NCBI GenBank assembly: GCA_003370465.1
Contig: QQTG01000002.1
Coordinates: 96,206 to 160,205 of the forward strand
Reading direction: 5' to 3'
Source: Kangiella sp. HD9-110m-PIT-SAG07
GTDB taxonomy: Bacteria; Pseudomonadota; Gammaproteobacteria; Enterobacterales; Kangiellaceae
DNA: 64,000 bases
Shown here: positions 15,911 to 26,053 of the stretch, piece after piece
Layout of the letters: each line of letters opens with the position of its first letter
How positions within the stretch are numbered: position 1 is the stretch's first letter
Translations under genes and position numbers: made by a program
The notes under the pieces: generated by a model
Databases searched by the model: none
Seen by the model: only the letters and a program-made list of their open reading frames with translations
What the model was told of the DNA's origin: nothing

Positions 15911-17002
15911 TTATACGTTGAAGCGGAAGTGCATGACGTCGCCGTCTTTGACGATGTAGTCTTTGCCTTCTAGGCGCCATTTACCGGCTTCTTTAGCGCC
16001 TGCTTCGCCGTTTCCTGCGATGTAGTCGTCGTAAGCCACTACTTCGGCACGGATGAAGCCTTTTTCGAAGTCTGTGTGGATCACGCCAGCTGCTTGCGGG
16101 GCTGTGGCGCCGACTTTGACCTGCCATGCGCGGACTTCTTTTTCACCAGCAGTGAAGTAAGTCTGTAGTTCTAGCAAGTTGTAACCAGCGCGGATAACGC
16201 GGTTCAAACCAGGCTCTTCTTGGCCTAAGTCGGCTAGGAAGTCGATTTTGTCCTCATCATCCAGCGCAGCGATTTCAGATTCGATAGAGGCGCAGATTGG
16301 TACCACTTCGGCGTTTTCTGAAGCGGCGAACTCGCGAACTTGGTCGAGTAGTGGATTGTCTTCAAAACCATCTTCGCTGACGTTGGCGATGTACATAGTC
16401 GGCTTAATTGTGATCAGCTGGAACTTGCGCATCAGTTTGCGCTCGTCTTTATCTAAATCCATGCTGCGAAGGGCGTTGCCTTCGTCTAGACAAGCTTTTG
16501 CTTTTTCGAGTAGGGCTAGCTCAATTTTAGCGTCTTTGTCGCCGCTCTTGGCTACCTTCGCGGTTTTAATCATGCGCTTTTCAACAGCTTCTAAATCCGC
16601 TAACGCTAACTCGGTATTAATGGTATCGATGTCGGCCAATGGATCAACTTTGCCATCAACGTGTACCACATCGTCGTTGGCGAAGCAGCGAACCACGTGA
16701 GCAATGGCGTGAGTTTCACGGATATTGGCGAGGAACTTGTTGCCTAAACCTTCGCCTTTCGAAGCGCCCGCTACTAGGCCGGCGATATCTACAAACTCCA
16801 TCGTAGCCGGTAAGATTTTTTGTGGCTTAGCGATCGCTGAAATAGCGTCTAAACGCGGGTCAGGGATTGGCACCACGCCGGTATTCGGTTCAATCGTACA
16901 GAAAGGGTAGTTGGCGGCGTCGATGCCTGCGTCAGTCAGTGCATTGAAGAGTGTTGATTTTCCAACATTGGGCAAGCCCACGATTCCACAATTTAGTGCC
17001 AT
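15911..17002 (-). CDS. ychF: Redox-regulated ATPase YchF
   Basis: P-loop ATPase of the Obg/OLA1 family linked to ribosomes and stress response. The G1 loop GLPNVGKS is at residues 9-16 and YPFCTIEPN forms the switch I region. The C-terminal TGS domain runs from about 275 and ends [13 protein letters not shown]. Despite its G-protein fold, YchF prefers ATP over GTP. It follows pth by 26 bp on the same strand, an arrangement common in gammaproteobacteria. Confidence 0.96.
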   Translation of the reverse strand: MALNCGIVGLPNVGKSTLFNALTDAGIDAANYPFCTIEPNTGVVPIPDPRLDAISAIAKPQKILPATMEFVDIAGLVAGASKGEGLGNKFLANIRETHAIAHVVRCFANDDVVHVDGKVDPLADIDTINTELALADLEAVEKRMIKTAKVAKSGDKDAKIELALLEKAKACLDEGNALRSMDLDKDERKLMRKFQLITIKPTMYIANVSEDGFEDNPLLDQVREFAASENAEVVPICASIESEIAALDDEDKIDFLADLGQEEPGLNRVIRAGYNLLELQTYFTAGEKEVRAWQVKVGATAPQAAGVIHTDFEKGFIRAEVVAYDDYIAGNGEAGAKEAGKWRLEGKDYIVKDGDVMHFRFNV

Positions 17003-17028
17003 GTTACTTCTCTCTACGATTGATTAGT

Positions 17029-17622
17029 TTATTCAGCGCCTGCTTTTACGCTGTGTAATCGATGTACGGCTTTGTCCCAGTCGCCACTTAAGAGCGTTGG
17101 GGTTTCGCGTACTGCTTCATCGATTGCTAAATTGATTGCATTACGATCGTCTGGACTTGGCTTGCCGAGGACATAGCCTGTGACTTGGCTTTTATGACCT
17201 GGATGACCAATACCGACGCGTAATCGAATAAATTCTTTGCTGTTACCAAGTTTACTGACCGTGTCGCGTAGTCCGTTATGACCACCGTGTCCGCCACCTT
17301 TCTTGAGCTTTAGCGTTCCTGGATCGATATCCAGTTCGTCATGTGCAACGAGGATCTCTTCAGGAGCAATTTTATAAAAATTGGCGACAGCTTGAATCGC
17401 TTTACCGCTTAGATTCATAAAAGTGGAGGGGATCAGTAATTTGATGTCTTCAGAGCCAATTAATCCCTTGGCGAATAGGCCATGGAACTTACTTTCGACT
17501 TTGAAGGGGATATTATATGCTCGTGCCAACTCTTCGACATACCAGGCACCAGCGTTATGACGGGTATCTTGATATTGTGAGCCTGGATTGGCCAGGCCCA
17601 CAATTAACTTGATGCTAGACAT
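17029..17622 (-). CDS. pth: Peptidyl-tRNA hydrolase
   Basis: Frees tRNA from peptidyl-tRNA that drops off ribosomes. The catalytic His is H22 in the DTRHNAG motif (His20 in E. coli). ANPG near the N-terminus and [10 protein letters not shown] supply the other active-site Asn and Asp residues, and [12 protein letters not shown] is conserved. 197 aa is the usual length. It lies between rplY and ychF in the standard order. Confidence 0.97.
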   Translation of the reverse strand: MSSIKLIVGLANPGSQYQDTRHNAGAWYVEELARAYNIPFKVESKFHGLFAKGLIGSEDIKLLIPSTFMNLSGKAIQAVANFYKIAPEEILVAHDELDIDPGTLKLKKGGGHGGHNGLRDTVSKLGNSKEFIRLRVGIGHPGHKSQVTGYVLGKPSPDDRNAINLAIDEAVRETPTLLSGDWDKAVHRLHSVKAGAE

Positions 17623-17656
17623 AGTCTAACTGAAAGCGTTCAGTATGAACGAAGAA

Positions 17657-18358
17657 TTAATCTTCGTCCTTTTCCTTCTTATCAGAAGAAGCGTCATCGC
17701 CTTCATCATCTTTCTGTTCGCTAGCTGGAACTTCAGTTTCATCAACTTCGTCAGCGTCTTCTTCAACTTCTTCAACCGCTGGCGGTACCATGTTAGCTAC
17801 AGTTAGATCGTTATCTTCAACATCGCCGTGCATGAAGGCAATAAGTTCAACGCCTTCTGGTAATGTGATTTCGCTCAAGTGGATTGAATCACCGATGTTC
17901 ATTTCGCCAAGATCGACTTCGATGTACTCAGGTAAGTTACGTGGACGACATGAAATCTCAACCGTTGTTAATTGGTGAGACATGATGCCACCGTCTTTCT
18001 TGCCTGGTGCTGCGTCTTCGTTGATGAAGTGCAATGGAACGTTTGCTTCCATGTTTTCACCACGAACGATGCGTTTAAAGTCAACGTGTAGCAACTTCAA
18101 TTTGAACGGGTGACGCTGAAGGTCTTTAATAAGAACTTCTTCAGTTTCGCCATCAATGTTCAAGTTGATGATTGAAGAGTATGCTGCTTCATCATCCAAC
18201 ATGTTGTTGATTTCGTCGTGCTCTAAAGTGATCGACTTAGCGTCTTCTTTACCGCCATATACGATGGCAGGGATCTTGTCTGCAAGACGACGTAGGCGGC
18301 GGCTCGCACCTTTCCCTATGTCGCTGCGTAATTCAGCTTTTAATGTAAAATCGCTCAT
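17657..18358 (-). CDS. rplY: 50S ribosomal protein L25 (long, CTC type)
   Basis: Binds 5S rRNA in the large subunit. ATG 18358 (MSDFTLKAELR) is chosen because GGAG precedes it and the family starts here. The 233 aa comprise an N-terminal 5S-binding domain with GKGASRRLRR, a TL5/CTC domain, and a strongly acidic tail (about residues 190-233) with a run of Glu, Asp and Lys. The acidic tail is longer than in most relatives. It lies between prs and pth. Confidence 0.95.
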   Translation of the reverse strand: MSDFTLKAELRSDIGKGASRRLRRLADKIPAIVYGGKEDAKSITLEHDEINNMLDDEAAYSSIINLNIDGETEEVLIKDLQRHPFKLKLLHVDFKRIVRGENMEANVPLHFINEDAAPGKKDGGIMSHQLTTVEISCRPRNLPEYIEVDLGEMNIGDSIHLSEITLPEGVELIAFMHGDVEDNDLTVANMVPPAVEEVEEDADEVDETEVPASEQKDDEGDDASSDKKEKDED

Positions 18359-18526
18359 TGTGTTTCTCCACAAGTTGAGTAAATAAAAGGTCAAGCCTTG
18401 CGACCAGGCTTAACCCGAAAAAATCGGACGCGAATTATACCGTGATCAAGAAGTAAGAAGCTAGCCCATTTCGGCATAATTTCAAGGTTTTTTGGGGGTT
18501 TTAGGGCATTTTTCTTGTAATGAGGC

Positions 18527-18561
18527 CTAAAAAGCAAAATCCCGCGTCTATGCGCGGGAAT
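18527..18561 (-). terminator. Intrinsic terminator of prs
   Basis: TCCCGCG (18540-18546) pairs with CGCGGGA (18553-18559). On the minus strand it is followed by TTTTGCTTTTT. It lies about 65 nt past the prs stop, in the 266-bp gap before rplY. Confidence 0.8.
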
Positions 18562-18624
18562 TTACTATTGTGTAACCGTGTTCGAGCGTTAGGTTCTAAC
18601 GTAGAAACCTTAGTCTAAAAGCGC

Positions 18625-19572
18625 TTAATCTAGAAACATGGTCGAAATCGATTCTTCCGTGTTTACACGGCGAATAGATTCACCTAAAAGAGGCGCTAGG
18701 TCGAGTGTCTCAATACGTTCACAAGATTGAGCGTCGTCGCTCAGCGGAATCGTATTAGTAATAACTAAGGCATCTAAATCTGAATTATTCAGGTTGTCTA
18801 TAGCTTTGCCTGATAAAACAGGGTGCGTGGCATAGGCTGATACGCTGTTGGCACCATTGTCTTTCAGCGCTTTGGCTGCCTGACACAAGGTTCCTGCGGT
18901 ATCTACCATATCATCAACAATGACACAGTCTCGGCCAGTGACATCACCGATGATGTTCATGACACTAACTTCGTTCGCACGCTGGCGACGTTTGTCGATA
19001 ATGGATAAATCAGCATCGTTTAACCGTTTTGCGATTGCTCTAGCTCGTACAACACCGCCAACATCTGGAGAAACAACCATTAGGTTTTTGCCAGATTGCG
19101 AAGCGATATGGTCGAGAAGTACAGGAGTCGCGTAAACGTTGTCTACCGGAATGTTGAAGAAACCCTGGATTTGGTCGGCGTGTAAATCAACCGTTAACAC
19201 ACGATCAAAACCAACGCCACTAATCATGTCGGCGACGACTTTTGCACTGATGGGTACACGAGCTGAACGCACTCGGCGATCTTGACGCGCATAACCAAAG
19301 TAAGGAATAACCGCTGTTATGCGCTTAGCGGAAGCACGTTTAAGTGCGTCAGCCATAATGATCAACTCCATCAAGTTGTCATTGGTCGGCGCACAGGTTG
19401 ATTGAATAATGAAAACGTCTTTACCACGAACATTCTCAAGGATCTCAACATTACACTCGCCATCACTAAAGCTGGAAGTGTTGATTTTACCAAGAGGAAC
19501 TTTTAGATAAGTGGAAATACGTTGAGCGAGATCAGGAGTGGCGTTACCACTGAAAAGCATTAAATCTGACAT
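18625..19572 (-). CDS. prs: Ribose-phosphate pyrophosphokinase
   Basis: Makes PRPP from ribose 5-phosphate and ATP for nucleotide, histidine, tryptophan and NAD synthesis. The [11 protein letters not shown] segment and the PRPP-binding loop [10 protein letters not shown] (about 220-229) are conserved. [17 protein letters not shown] is the usual central motif. 315 aa is the standard length. It lies just downstream of tRNA-Gln in the order lolB-ispE-tRNA-prs. Confidence 0.97.
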   Translation of the reverse strand: MSDLMLFSGNATPDLAQRISTYLKVPLGKINTSSFSDGECNVEILENVRGKDVFIIQSTCAPTNDNLMELIIMADALKRASAKRITAVIPYFGYARQDRRVRSARVPISAKVVADMISGVGFDRVLTVDLHADQIQGFFNIPVDNVYATPVLLDHIASQSGKNLMVVSPDVGGVVRARAIAKRLNDADLSIIDKRRQRANEVSVMNIIGDVTGRDCVIVDDMVDTAGTLCQAAKALKDNGANSVSAYATHPVLSGKAIDNLNNSDLDALVITNTIPLSDDAQSCERIETLDLAPLLGESIRRVNTEESISTMFLD

Positions 19573-19636
19573 CGGAAAGCCCTGTGTTTTGCCCCAAATT
19601 CACAAGCAGAGAGTTGATGTTGAAACGTAAAGAAAA

Positions 19637-19711
19637 TGGCAGGGGTAGCTGGATTTGAACCAACGAATGGCGGCATCAAAAGCCGCTGCCTTACCGCTTG
19701 GCGATACCCCT
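19637..19711 (-). tRNA. tRNA-Gln (UUG)
   Basis: 75 nt with an encoded CCA. The acceptor stem is AGGGGTA/TACCCCT with discriminator G. Anticodon stem GCGGC/GCCGC encloses TTTTGAT with anticodon TTG. The D arm, GCCAAGCGGTAAGGC, is typical of tRNA-Gln. The first pair is A1-U72 rather than the U1-A72 of E. coli. The position between ispE and prs is conserved. Confidence 0.94.
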
Positions 19712-19724
19712 GCAATGTAGCACC

Positions 19725-20597
19725 TTAAATTAGCGGAGAAGTGTTAATACCTCTTGCTGTTAAGGTTAGCCAGCGCTGCTTGCACAGTGCCGCTATTTTA
19801 CGGACTTCTCGCTCATTGTCAAAGGTTAAGAACACACAACTTCCGGTTCCTGTCAGCGTCGCTTTTCCAAATTTACCAAGAAACTCAAGGGCTTCCCGGA
19901 CCTTAGGGTAAAGCTCTGCGACAAGAGGCTCGAAGGCGTTGTAACCAAGTTCTAAACTTGCCTCTGTGCGAGTGGCGCGTAATTTAATCGGTTTATTGTC
20001 TCTTGTCAACGCTGGATGCGAAAAAATTTCTGAAGTGTTTATTTTTACATCAGGGTAGACGATTAAATACCACTTTTGGGGTAATTCTGCATCGGTTAAA
20101 ATTTCACCAATGCCTTCTGCCCAAGCTGTTTTACCTTTGACAAAAACGGGCACGTCAGCACCTAACATTTTACCAATGTCGCAAAGCTGCTTATTTTCCA
20201 AACCAAGCGACCATAATTTATTCAGGGCTACGAGGGTAGTCGCTGCGTCAGAACTTCCTCCACCCAGCCCTGCGCCGGAAGGAAGCTTTTTATTGAGAGT
20301 GATGTCCGCGCCTTGTTGCTTTTTCTTATAAGGTTCGAGTGCGCGAGCAGCTTTAATAATGAGGTTATCATCGCTCGGGACTTCTTCGTATTCAGACTGA
20401 AGCGTGACTTTCCCGGAGTCATTCGGTTTTATCCAAATCTCATCGCCACAATTTAGAATTTGAAATAAGGTCTGTAACTCATGATAGCCATCATCGCGAC
20501 GGCCGAGAATTCTAAGTTCTAGATTGAGTTTGGCAGGAGCAGGCCAATAAGAGTAGCCCTGCTCGTTGGTATAAGCTGTCGGGTGTGAAAAGGTCAT
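19725..20597 (-). CDS. ispE: 4-diphosphocytidyl-2-C-methyl-D-erythritol kinase
   Basis: GHMP kinase of the MEP isoprenoid pathway, phosphorylating CDP-methylerythritol. PAPAKLNLEL (20-29) carries the active-site Lys, and the ATP-binding loop LPSGAGLGGGSSDAA lies near 108-122. A late GTGSCVF motif is also typical. 290 aa is normal. Its start is 3 nt from the lolB stop, so the two are probably cotranscribed. Confidence 0.96.
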   Translation of the reverse strand: MTFSHPTAYTNEQGYSYWPAPAKLNLELRILGRRDDGYHELQTLFQILNCGDEIWIKPNDSGKVTLQSEYEEVPSDDNLIIKAARALEPYKKKQQGADITLNKKLPSGAGLGGGSSDAATTLVALNKLWSLGLENKQLCDIGKMLGADVPVFVKGKTAWAEGIGEILTDAELPQKWYLIVYPDVKINTSEIFSHPALTRDNKPIKLRATRTEASLELGYNAFEPLVAELYPKVREALEFLGKFGKATLTGTGSCVFLTFDNEREVRKIAALCKQRWLTLTARGINTSPLI

Positions 20598-20600
20598 CAG

Positions 20601-21287
20601 TTAGTCTCCGCTAGGCGCTATTTCCCAAGAGCGGATCGACAGAACGATTTTGTTTGTACCTTGAGCTCCGTTGTTTTGCACAATGCGAATCTTATCCGGC
20701 ATTTTTAGGTTAATGGTTTTATCGACGCTGTCGCCATTATTAACTATGGGCAATTCAGCGTCATCGTAACGAACAAAGTCGACCACATAGTCGAGGTACT
20801 TGATCTGCTGCAACGTCCCATCGGCATTAATCAGAAGGTCACTTTTGTTAATACCTGTTGGTAGCCCTTTGATCCAGTCCTGCATTAACCCCACTGGAAT
20901 ATCCCAGCCGGATACGCCGTATAGTAGCTGACGCGCATCAAAACCTTCGTAATGTTCATCATCGCCGGTGTCCAAGGTGCTGATATGTGGCTGGACCTTG
21001 AGGATCATATAAGTTTGGCCGAAGGCACCGTACATACGAAAGGTAAATCGATTAGGTTCTTGTTGTTGCCACAGGAAGTTTGACGAAAAACTGTCGTCAG
21101 GGTGTGTGATACCGATTCGCCCTTTGAGCTGATACTGTTCAAAGGTTTTTAGCAGCTTGTAGTGTTTCTGCCACAGTGGATCATCCCAGACGGTGGTTTC
21201 CTGCTTCACAGGAACTGTTTCGCATGCTGCTAATAATAGGATGATAACTGTGGTCAGAAGTAGGTTTCTTATTGTTTTTATAGGCAT
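20601..21287 (-). CDS. lolB: Outer membrane lipoprotein LolB
   Basis: Receives lipoproteins from LolA and inserts them into the inner leaflet of the outer membrane. It has a signal peptide with lipobox LLAAC and lipidated Cys at residue 22. The mature part contains LKGRIGI, FLWQQQEPNRFTFRMYG and a GLMQDWIKGLP segment, all in the LolB pattern. 228 aa is near the family length. It is followed by ispE 3 nt downstream. Confidence 0.92.
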   Translation of the reverse strand: MPIKTIRNLLLTTVIILLLAACETVPVKQETTVWDDPLWQKHYKLLKTFEQYQLKGRIGITHPDDSFSSNFLWQQQEPNRFTFRMYGAFGQTYMILKVQPHISTLDTGDDEHYEGFDARQLLYGVSGWDIPVGLMQDWIKGLPTGINKSDLLINADGTLQQIKYLDYVVDFVRYDDAELPIVNNGDSVDKTINLKMPDKIRIVQNNGAQGTNKIVLSIRSWEIAPSGD

Positions 21288-21338
21288 AAAGATTCGTCAG
21301 TAATATGATTCGTTTGGGTTGTGGAAGCGATCTTTCGA

Positions 21339-23315
21339 CTAATGATCGAGCAAGTTCGCTTCGGGGAAACGCCTGAGTGTGCGCAAAATATACTGGTTAT
21401 TCGGGTTAGTTCGCAAGGCTTTTTGCCAAACGGCGATCGCTCGTTCTTGTAAATCCATCGCCCACAATACTTCGCCAAGGTGTGAAGCGATTTCTGGTGT
21501 CGCCTCTTGTTCATAAGCCATTTCTAAGTATTTTAACGCCTGGTCATAATTTCCCAAGCGATAATGAACCCAGCCCATAGAGTCTTGAATCGCTACATTA
21601 TCTGGTTGTTCTTGGTAAGCACTCTCAATCAAGTCTTTGGCTTCTTCTAGGGAGCGGTTGAGATCTGCTAGGGTGTAGCCTAGCGAATTTTTTGCGTGGT
21701 AATGTTCAGGATCCATTTTTAACACTTGTCGCAGGTCACGCTCCATGGAACTGTAATACTCAAGGGGTTCTGCTGCGAGGGCTTTACTATAGAGGAGCTC
21801 GACATTATTCGGGTTTTTGGCTACTGCATCTTCGACCAGCTGGTACGCCAGAAGGTAGCTGTTACGTCCTTGCAGGAAGTTGACGGCGATTAAAATAATA
21901 TCGTTTTTAAGCGACTGCTCATTAACGCTTTGCTCAATAGATTGTACCGACTCCACAAATTCAGAAACGGACTGAGTCTGATTTAATAGTTGAAGCTTTA
22001 GATAGAATAAAAACGGCTTGTTAGGAGTCACTTGCAGCGCAGAGGATATTCTGCGGCTTGCCTGCTGGTAATCCCCCGACTGAGTCAGTAGATTAATTTC
22101 AAACTCTAGCAAGCGCTGACGATCATCCAAGCCCACTTTCCGTTGTGCCTGACGCAAGCTGCTAATAGAACGTTGCAGCATGTCGTTTTCAGCGTATAAC
22201 TGTGCCAATTCGGTACGGGCAGTCATGTAATAACGGCCAAGTGGCACCATTTCATAGCAGCTGTACGCCTTAATGAAGTCATCGACACGTGCTGCTGAGT
22301 CCGCACAATAATAGCTGCTGATTTCTTTTTTGTAGTTTTCTTGAGCCAGTTGCCAAAAGTGCTCGCTGGATTTTTGGTAGTTTTCCATGGCGTAGTAGCT
22401 GCTGGCTTCTAGAAATAAGGTTTGATGATCTTTGGGTTTAGCTTCAAGCACTCGGTTAAACGCCGTTAGTGCTTCTTTAAAGCTACGTTGCGTATAAAGA
22501 AGTTCGCCAATTTTGTAGGTTTGTTCGATGGTTAACTGGTTGTTCTGCAATATGCTGCTGAGGTACTGCTGACGTTGCTGGTTTGAATGCAGCGCTAAAG
22601 CTTCACCTTTCAGCTCGATGGCGGACAAAAAATTGGGCTTTTCGCTTAATGAGTAATCTAAGAGCTGTTGAATACGATCATAGTGCTCTAAAGGCTTATC
22701 GGATTTAAGGCGTAAATAAGCCTCCGCGGTGGCGATATAAGGCGATGAGAGCGGGTCGTTAACCTGATAAAAGAAGTCAATAAAGTCAGCTTCTTCCTGA
22801 AAGCTCGCCATGCGTAAGAGTTCGTAAAGCTTTTCGTCTTCATTCTTAGGAAGCAAAGGCATTAGCTTATAAAGGTAGCCTTCAGCATCCAGTCGTTTGT
22901 TTTGAGCTAGGCTGGCGATTAAGGCAATTTTATAGGCGTTTTTGTCGTCAGGAGCAGATGCCATCCATAACTCAGTGGCTTCTAGAGAGTTGCTGTAATC
23001 TCGCTCAATTAAAGCGACCATGGCCGCACGCGAGGAAAGCTCTTTACTGCCTGTCTGTTCGGCGGCGTAAAAATAATTGCTCTGCGCCACGTCGTACAAT
23101 TTCTGCTTATTGGCTATGTCCGCTAACAGAATACTAAAATAGAGTTGGCTACGATCTTCTGCTGATAATTCGGCAACAGAAGGGTGCTCCGGCACTTTGG
23201 GAAGGCTGGCTTCTGTTGGGGTTTCAATCTGTTGGAGCTGCGTTGTGGTGCAGGCGGCTAATAAAATGCAGCAGGTTGAAACCAGTAGGGTTTTAGCCGA
23301 GAAACGTGTCTTCAT
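21339..23315 (-). CDS. TPR-repeat lipoprotein
   Basis: Predicted outer-membrane-anchored protein of 658 aa with a signal peptide and lipobox LLAAC (Cys22). The rest is almost wholly helical with repeated TPR units, clearest near the C-terminus (NSLGYTLADLNRSLEEA, DSMGWVHYRLGNYDQALKYL). Such proteins often lie upstream of lolB in this group and may scaffold envelope complexes; the exact role is unknown. ATG 23315 is chosen since it starts the signal peptide, although no clear ribosome site precedes it. Confidence 0.85.
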   Translation of the reverse strand: MKTRFSAKTLLVSTCCILLAACTTTQLQQIETPTEASLPKVPEHPSVAELSAEDRSQLYFSILLADIANKQKLYDVAQSNYFYAAEQTGSKELSSRAAMVALIERDYSNSLEATELWMASAPDDKNAYKIALIASLAQNKRLDAEGYLYKLMPLLPKNEDEKLYELLRMASFQEEADFIDFFYQVNDPLSSPYIATAEAYLRLKSDKPLEHYDRIQQLLDYSLSEKPNFLSAIELKGEALALHSNQQRQQYLSSILQNNQLTIEQTYKIGELLYTQRSFKEALTAFNRVLEAKPKDHQTLFLEASSYYAMENYQKSSEHFWQLAQENYKKEISSYYCADSAARVDDFIKAYSCYEMVPLGRYYMTARTELAQLYAENDMLQRSISSLRQAQRKVGLDDRQRLLEFEINLLTQSGDYQQASRRISSALQVTPNKPFLFYLKLQLLNQTQSVSEFVESVQSIEQSVNEQSLKNDIILIAVNFLQGRNSYLLAYQLVEDAVAKNPNNVELLYSKALAAEPLEYYSSMERDLRQVLKMDPEHYHAKNSLGYTLADLNRSLEEAKDLIESAYQEQPDNVAIQDSMGWVHYRLGNYDQALKYLEMAYEQEATPEIASHLGEVLWAMDLQERAIAVWQKALRTNPNNQYILRTLRRFPEANLLDH

Positions 23316-23499
23316 ACGTCTAGTATAAAAGATTCCTATAAATGTTTTGTGAAAGTAGCTCACAGAAGCCCTGCAGAGAAAGTTCGATACAGGAGGCTTT
23401 GTGAAAAAACAGTACATAGAGGCCTTAAAAACAGAGTATCAGGAATATAGGGGCTGTACAGCGTAAAATGTGGTTTTGACGAATTTTTAAGATTAGCGG

Positions 23500-23522
23500 A
23501 CACACTGAAGCGGTGTTATAAT
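23500..23522 (+). promoter_or_regulatory. Putative hemA promoter (-10 box)
   Basis: A perfect TATAAT lies at 23517-23522, 84 nt before the hemA ATG. No good -35 box stands at the usual distance, so only the -10 is firmly visible. It lies in the 291-bp divergent gap between the TPR lipoprotein and hemA. Confidence 0.5.
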
Positions 23523-23606
23523 TCGCGCCAATTGCATGCCTTAAGCTATTAGCTGAGCCATGTCGTGTCTTTATTGAGTGACCTTGTTGATAGCTATTTC
23601 AAACCT

Positions 23607-24875
23607 ATGTCTTTGATTGTTTTAGGAATAAACCATAAAACTGCACCGCTTGCGATTCGTGAGACGGTGGCTTTCGCCGATCATGAGTTGGGCGAAATCA
23701 TGGCTGAAGTCAAAGCTCAGACCGGTGGTTCTGAAGTAGCGCTATTATCGACCTGTAATCGGGTTGAGTTCTACTTATCCAATGAATCACAAGATCACCA
23801 ACAAATCAGAACGCAGTTACTCGAATGGTTAAAAGCTAAGAAAGAGCTGAACGATGATTTAGAGCAGGCCATTTATTACCACAAAGGCGTTGATGCTGTA
23901 ACGCATTTGATGAAGGTAGCGAGCGGTTTAGATTCGATGGTTTTAGGCGAGCCGCAAATTTTGGGGCAGCTAAAGGCCTGTTATCAGAAGGCCAAACGAG
24001 CGGGCACTGTTGAGCAAGTGATGGAGCGTTTGTTCCAGAAAACCTTTGCCGCCGCTAAGCGCGTACGCCATGAGACTGAAATTGGCTCAAACCCTGTTTC
24101 GGTGGCTTATGCCGCAGTAACTCTAGCCAAGCATATCTTTGCCGACTTTTCTAAATTGACGGTGTTATTCGTCGGTGCGGGCGAGACCATTGAACTGGCG
24201 GCGCGCCATTTGGAGCAAAGTGGCGTGAAGCAAATGGTCATGGCGAATCGAACGTTAGCTAATGCCCACAAGCTGGCTGATGAGTTTGAAGGTAAAGCGG
24301 TTGGCTTAGACGCGATTCCACATTATTTAGCGCAAGCCGATATTGTGATTAGCTCGACCGGAAGTATGTTGCCCATTATTGGTAAGGGAATGGTCGAGTC
24401 TGCGATTCAGCAGCGCCGTCGTAAAAGTATGTTTATGGTGGATTTAGCGGTGCCGCGTGATATAGAAAGTTCTGTGGCAAAGTTGGATGACGTTTATCTA
24501 TATAGTGTTGATGATTTAGAGGGCGTGATTCAAGAAAATATGCAGGCGCGCCAAGAAGCGGCAGAAGAAGCCTTGGTGATATTGGACGAGGCGGCTGAGG
24601 ACTTTGAGAAGTGGCATGCCGGGCGACAGAAACATGATACAGTGCGCGAATTGCATCAGGTCTTTGCTGAGATTGCACAGGCAGAACTTGAGCGAGCAAA
24701 AGCACAGTTGAAAAGCGGTAATGATGTTGAAGCGGCTTTGGAGAATTTTTCCCATCGCCTCACTAAAAAGTTTTTGCACCAGCCTATGGTTTGGCTAAGA
24801 GAAGACGATGAAGAGTTAGACCGTCACGATATTACGCGTCAACTGTTTCAGCTTGACAAAGGCTCTGATGATTAA
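23607..24875 (+). CDS. hemA: Glutamyl-tRNA reductase
   Basis: First enzyme of the C5 heme pathway; reduces Glu-tRNA to glutamate semialdehyde with NADPH. GINHKTAPLAIRE opens the protein, and the catalytic Cys is C50 in STCNRVEFY. The VLGEPQILGQ and VGAGETIELAARHL segments follow. ATG 23607 matches the family start and gives 422 aa; an in-frame opening extends to 23565. It is followed by prfA and prmC, the usual gammaproteobacterial order. Confidence 0.96.
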   Translation: MSLIVLGINHKTAPLAIRETVAFADHELGEIMAEVKAQTGGSEVALLSTCNRVEFYLSNESQDHQQIRTQLLEWLKAKKELNDDLEQAIYYHKGVDAVTHLMKVASGLDSMVLGEPQILGQLKACYQKAKRAGTVEQVMERLFQKTFAAAKRVRHETEIGSNPVSVAYAAVTLAKHIFADFSKLTVLFVGAGETIELAARHLEQSGVKQMVMANRTLANAHKLADEFEGKAVGLDAIPHYLAQADIVISSTGSMLPIIGKGMVESAIQQRRRKSMFMVDLAVPRDIESSVAKLDDVYLYSVDDLEGVIQENMQARQEAAEEALVILDEAAEDFEKWHAGRQKHDTVRELHQVFAEIAQAELERAKAQLKSGNDVEAALENFSHRLTKKFLHQPMVWLREDDEELDRHDITRQLFQLDKGSDD

Positions 24876-24937
24876 GTAAAACAGGCGATTAGCGCTTGTT
24901 TTATAAAGAATTTCACCGATAGGAACAAAGAAATAAC

Positions 24938-26029
24938 ATGTTGCAGGATTCTGTCAGTCAAAAATTAGAAGGTTTGGTCGATCGCCATGAAGAGCTAGAA
25001 GCTTTATTGGGCGATCCAGAGATTATTTCTGATCAAAATAAATTTCGCGACTTGTCGAAAGAGTATTCTCAGCTCGAAGAAGTGGTCAAAGCGTTCCAGG
25101 ACTATCAAGAAGCTTTAGAAGATCTGCAAAACGCAGAAGAGATGCTGAAGGATGATGATCCTGATATGCGCGAAATGGCTCAAGAAGAGTTAAAAGCGTC
25201 GAAAGCGACTATTGAGCAACTCGAAGTTGATTTGCAGAAATTACTGCTGCCACGCGATCCGAATGATGACAAGAACACCTTCCTAGAAATTCGTGCCGGA
25301 ACCGGCGGTGATGAAGCTGCGATTTTTGCGGGTGATTTGTTCCGTATGTACAGCAAATACGCAGAAAAGAAACGCTGGCAGGTGGAAGTGATTAGTGAAA
25401 GCCAGAGCGAGCAAGGTGGTTATAAGGAAATTATTCTACGTATCGTGGGCGATGCTGTGTTCTCACACTTAAAATTTGAGTCTGGCGCCCATCGTGTTCA
25501 GCGCGTGCCGGAAACGGAATCACAAGGCCGTATTCACACCTCGGCTTGTACCGTAGCTGTGATGCCAGAAGCGGATGAAATTGATGCGATTGACATTAAC
25601 ACTGCGGATTTGAAAGTGGATACTTTCCGTGCATCGGGCGCTGGTGGTCAGCACGTGAATAAAACGGATTCTGCGATTCGTATTACCCACTTGCCGACGG
25701 GTGTTGTGGTGGAGTGTCAGGATGAACGCTCGCAGCATAAGAACCGCGCCAAAGCGATGTCAGTTTTGCAGTCTCGCTTACAAGCGGCAGAAGAAGCCAA
25801 GCACCAGTCGGAGCAGACTGAGATGCGTCGTAATTTGGTCGGTACGGGCGATCGTTCAGACCGTATTCGTACTTATAATTACCCTCAAGGTCGTATGACG
25901 GATCACCGTATTAACCTTACTCTGTATAAGCTTGATGAAATCATGGAAGGCGATATTGATCAGATTTTAGAGCCTTTAGTGCAAGAGCATCAGGCGGATC
26001 AGTTGGCCGCGCTTTCAGGCCAATCTTAA
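24938..26029 (+). CDS. prfA: Peptide chain release factor 1
   Basis: Reads UAA and UAG and triggers peptide release. The catalytic GGQ is at residues 236-238 in [13 protein letters not shown]. The stop-codon-reading tripeptide follows the PxT form as PET in [16 protein letters not shown]. 363 aa is the normal length. It lies 62 nt after hemA and 24 nt before prmC, whose product methylates its GGQ glutamine. Confidence 0.97.
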   Translation: MLQDSVSQKLEGLVDRHEELEALLGDPEIISDQNKFRDLSKEYSQLEEVVKAFQDYQEALEDLQNAEEMLKDDDPDMREMAQEELKASKATIEQLEVDLQKLLLPRDPNDDKNTFLEIRAGTGGDEAAIFAGDLFRMYSKYAEKKRWQVEVISESQSEQGGYKEIILRIVGDAVFSHLKFESGAHRVQRVPETESQGRIHTSACTVAVMPEADEIDAIDINTADLKVDTFRASGAGGQHVNKTDSAIRITHLPTGVVVECQDERSQHKNRAKAMSVLQSRLQAAEEAKHQSEQTEMRRNLVGTGDRSDRIRTYNYPQGRMTDHRINLTLYKLDEIMEGDIDQILEPLVQEHQADQLAALSGQS

Positions 26030-26053
26030 ACAGATTTATAGAGGTCGGCGAAT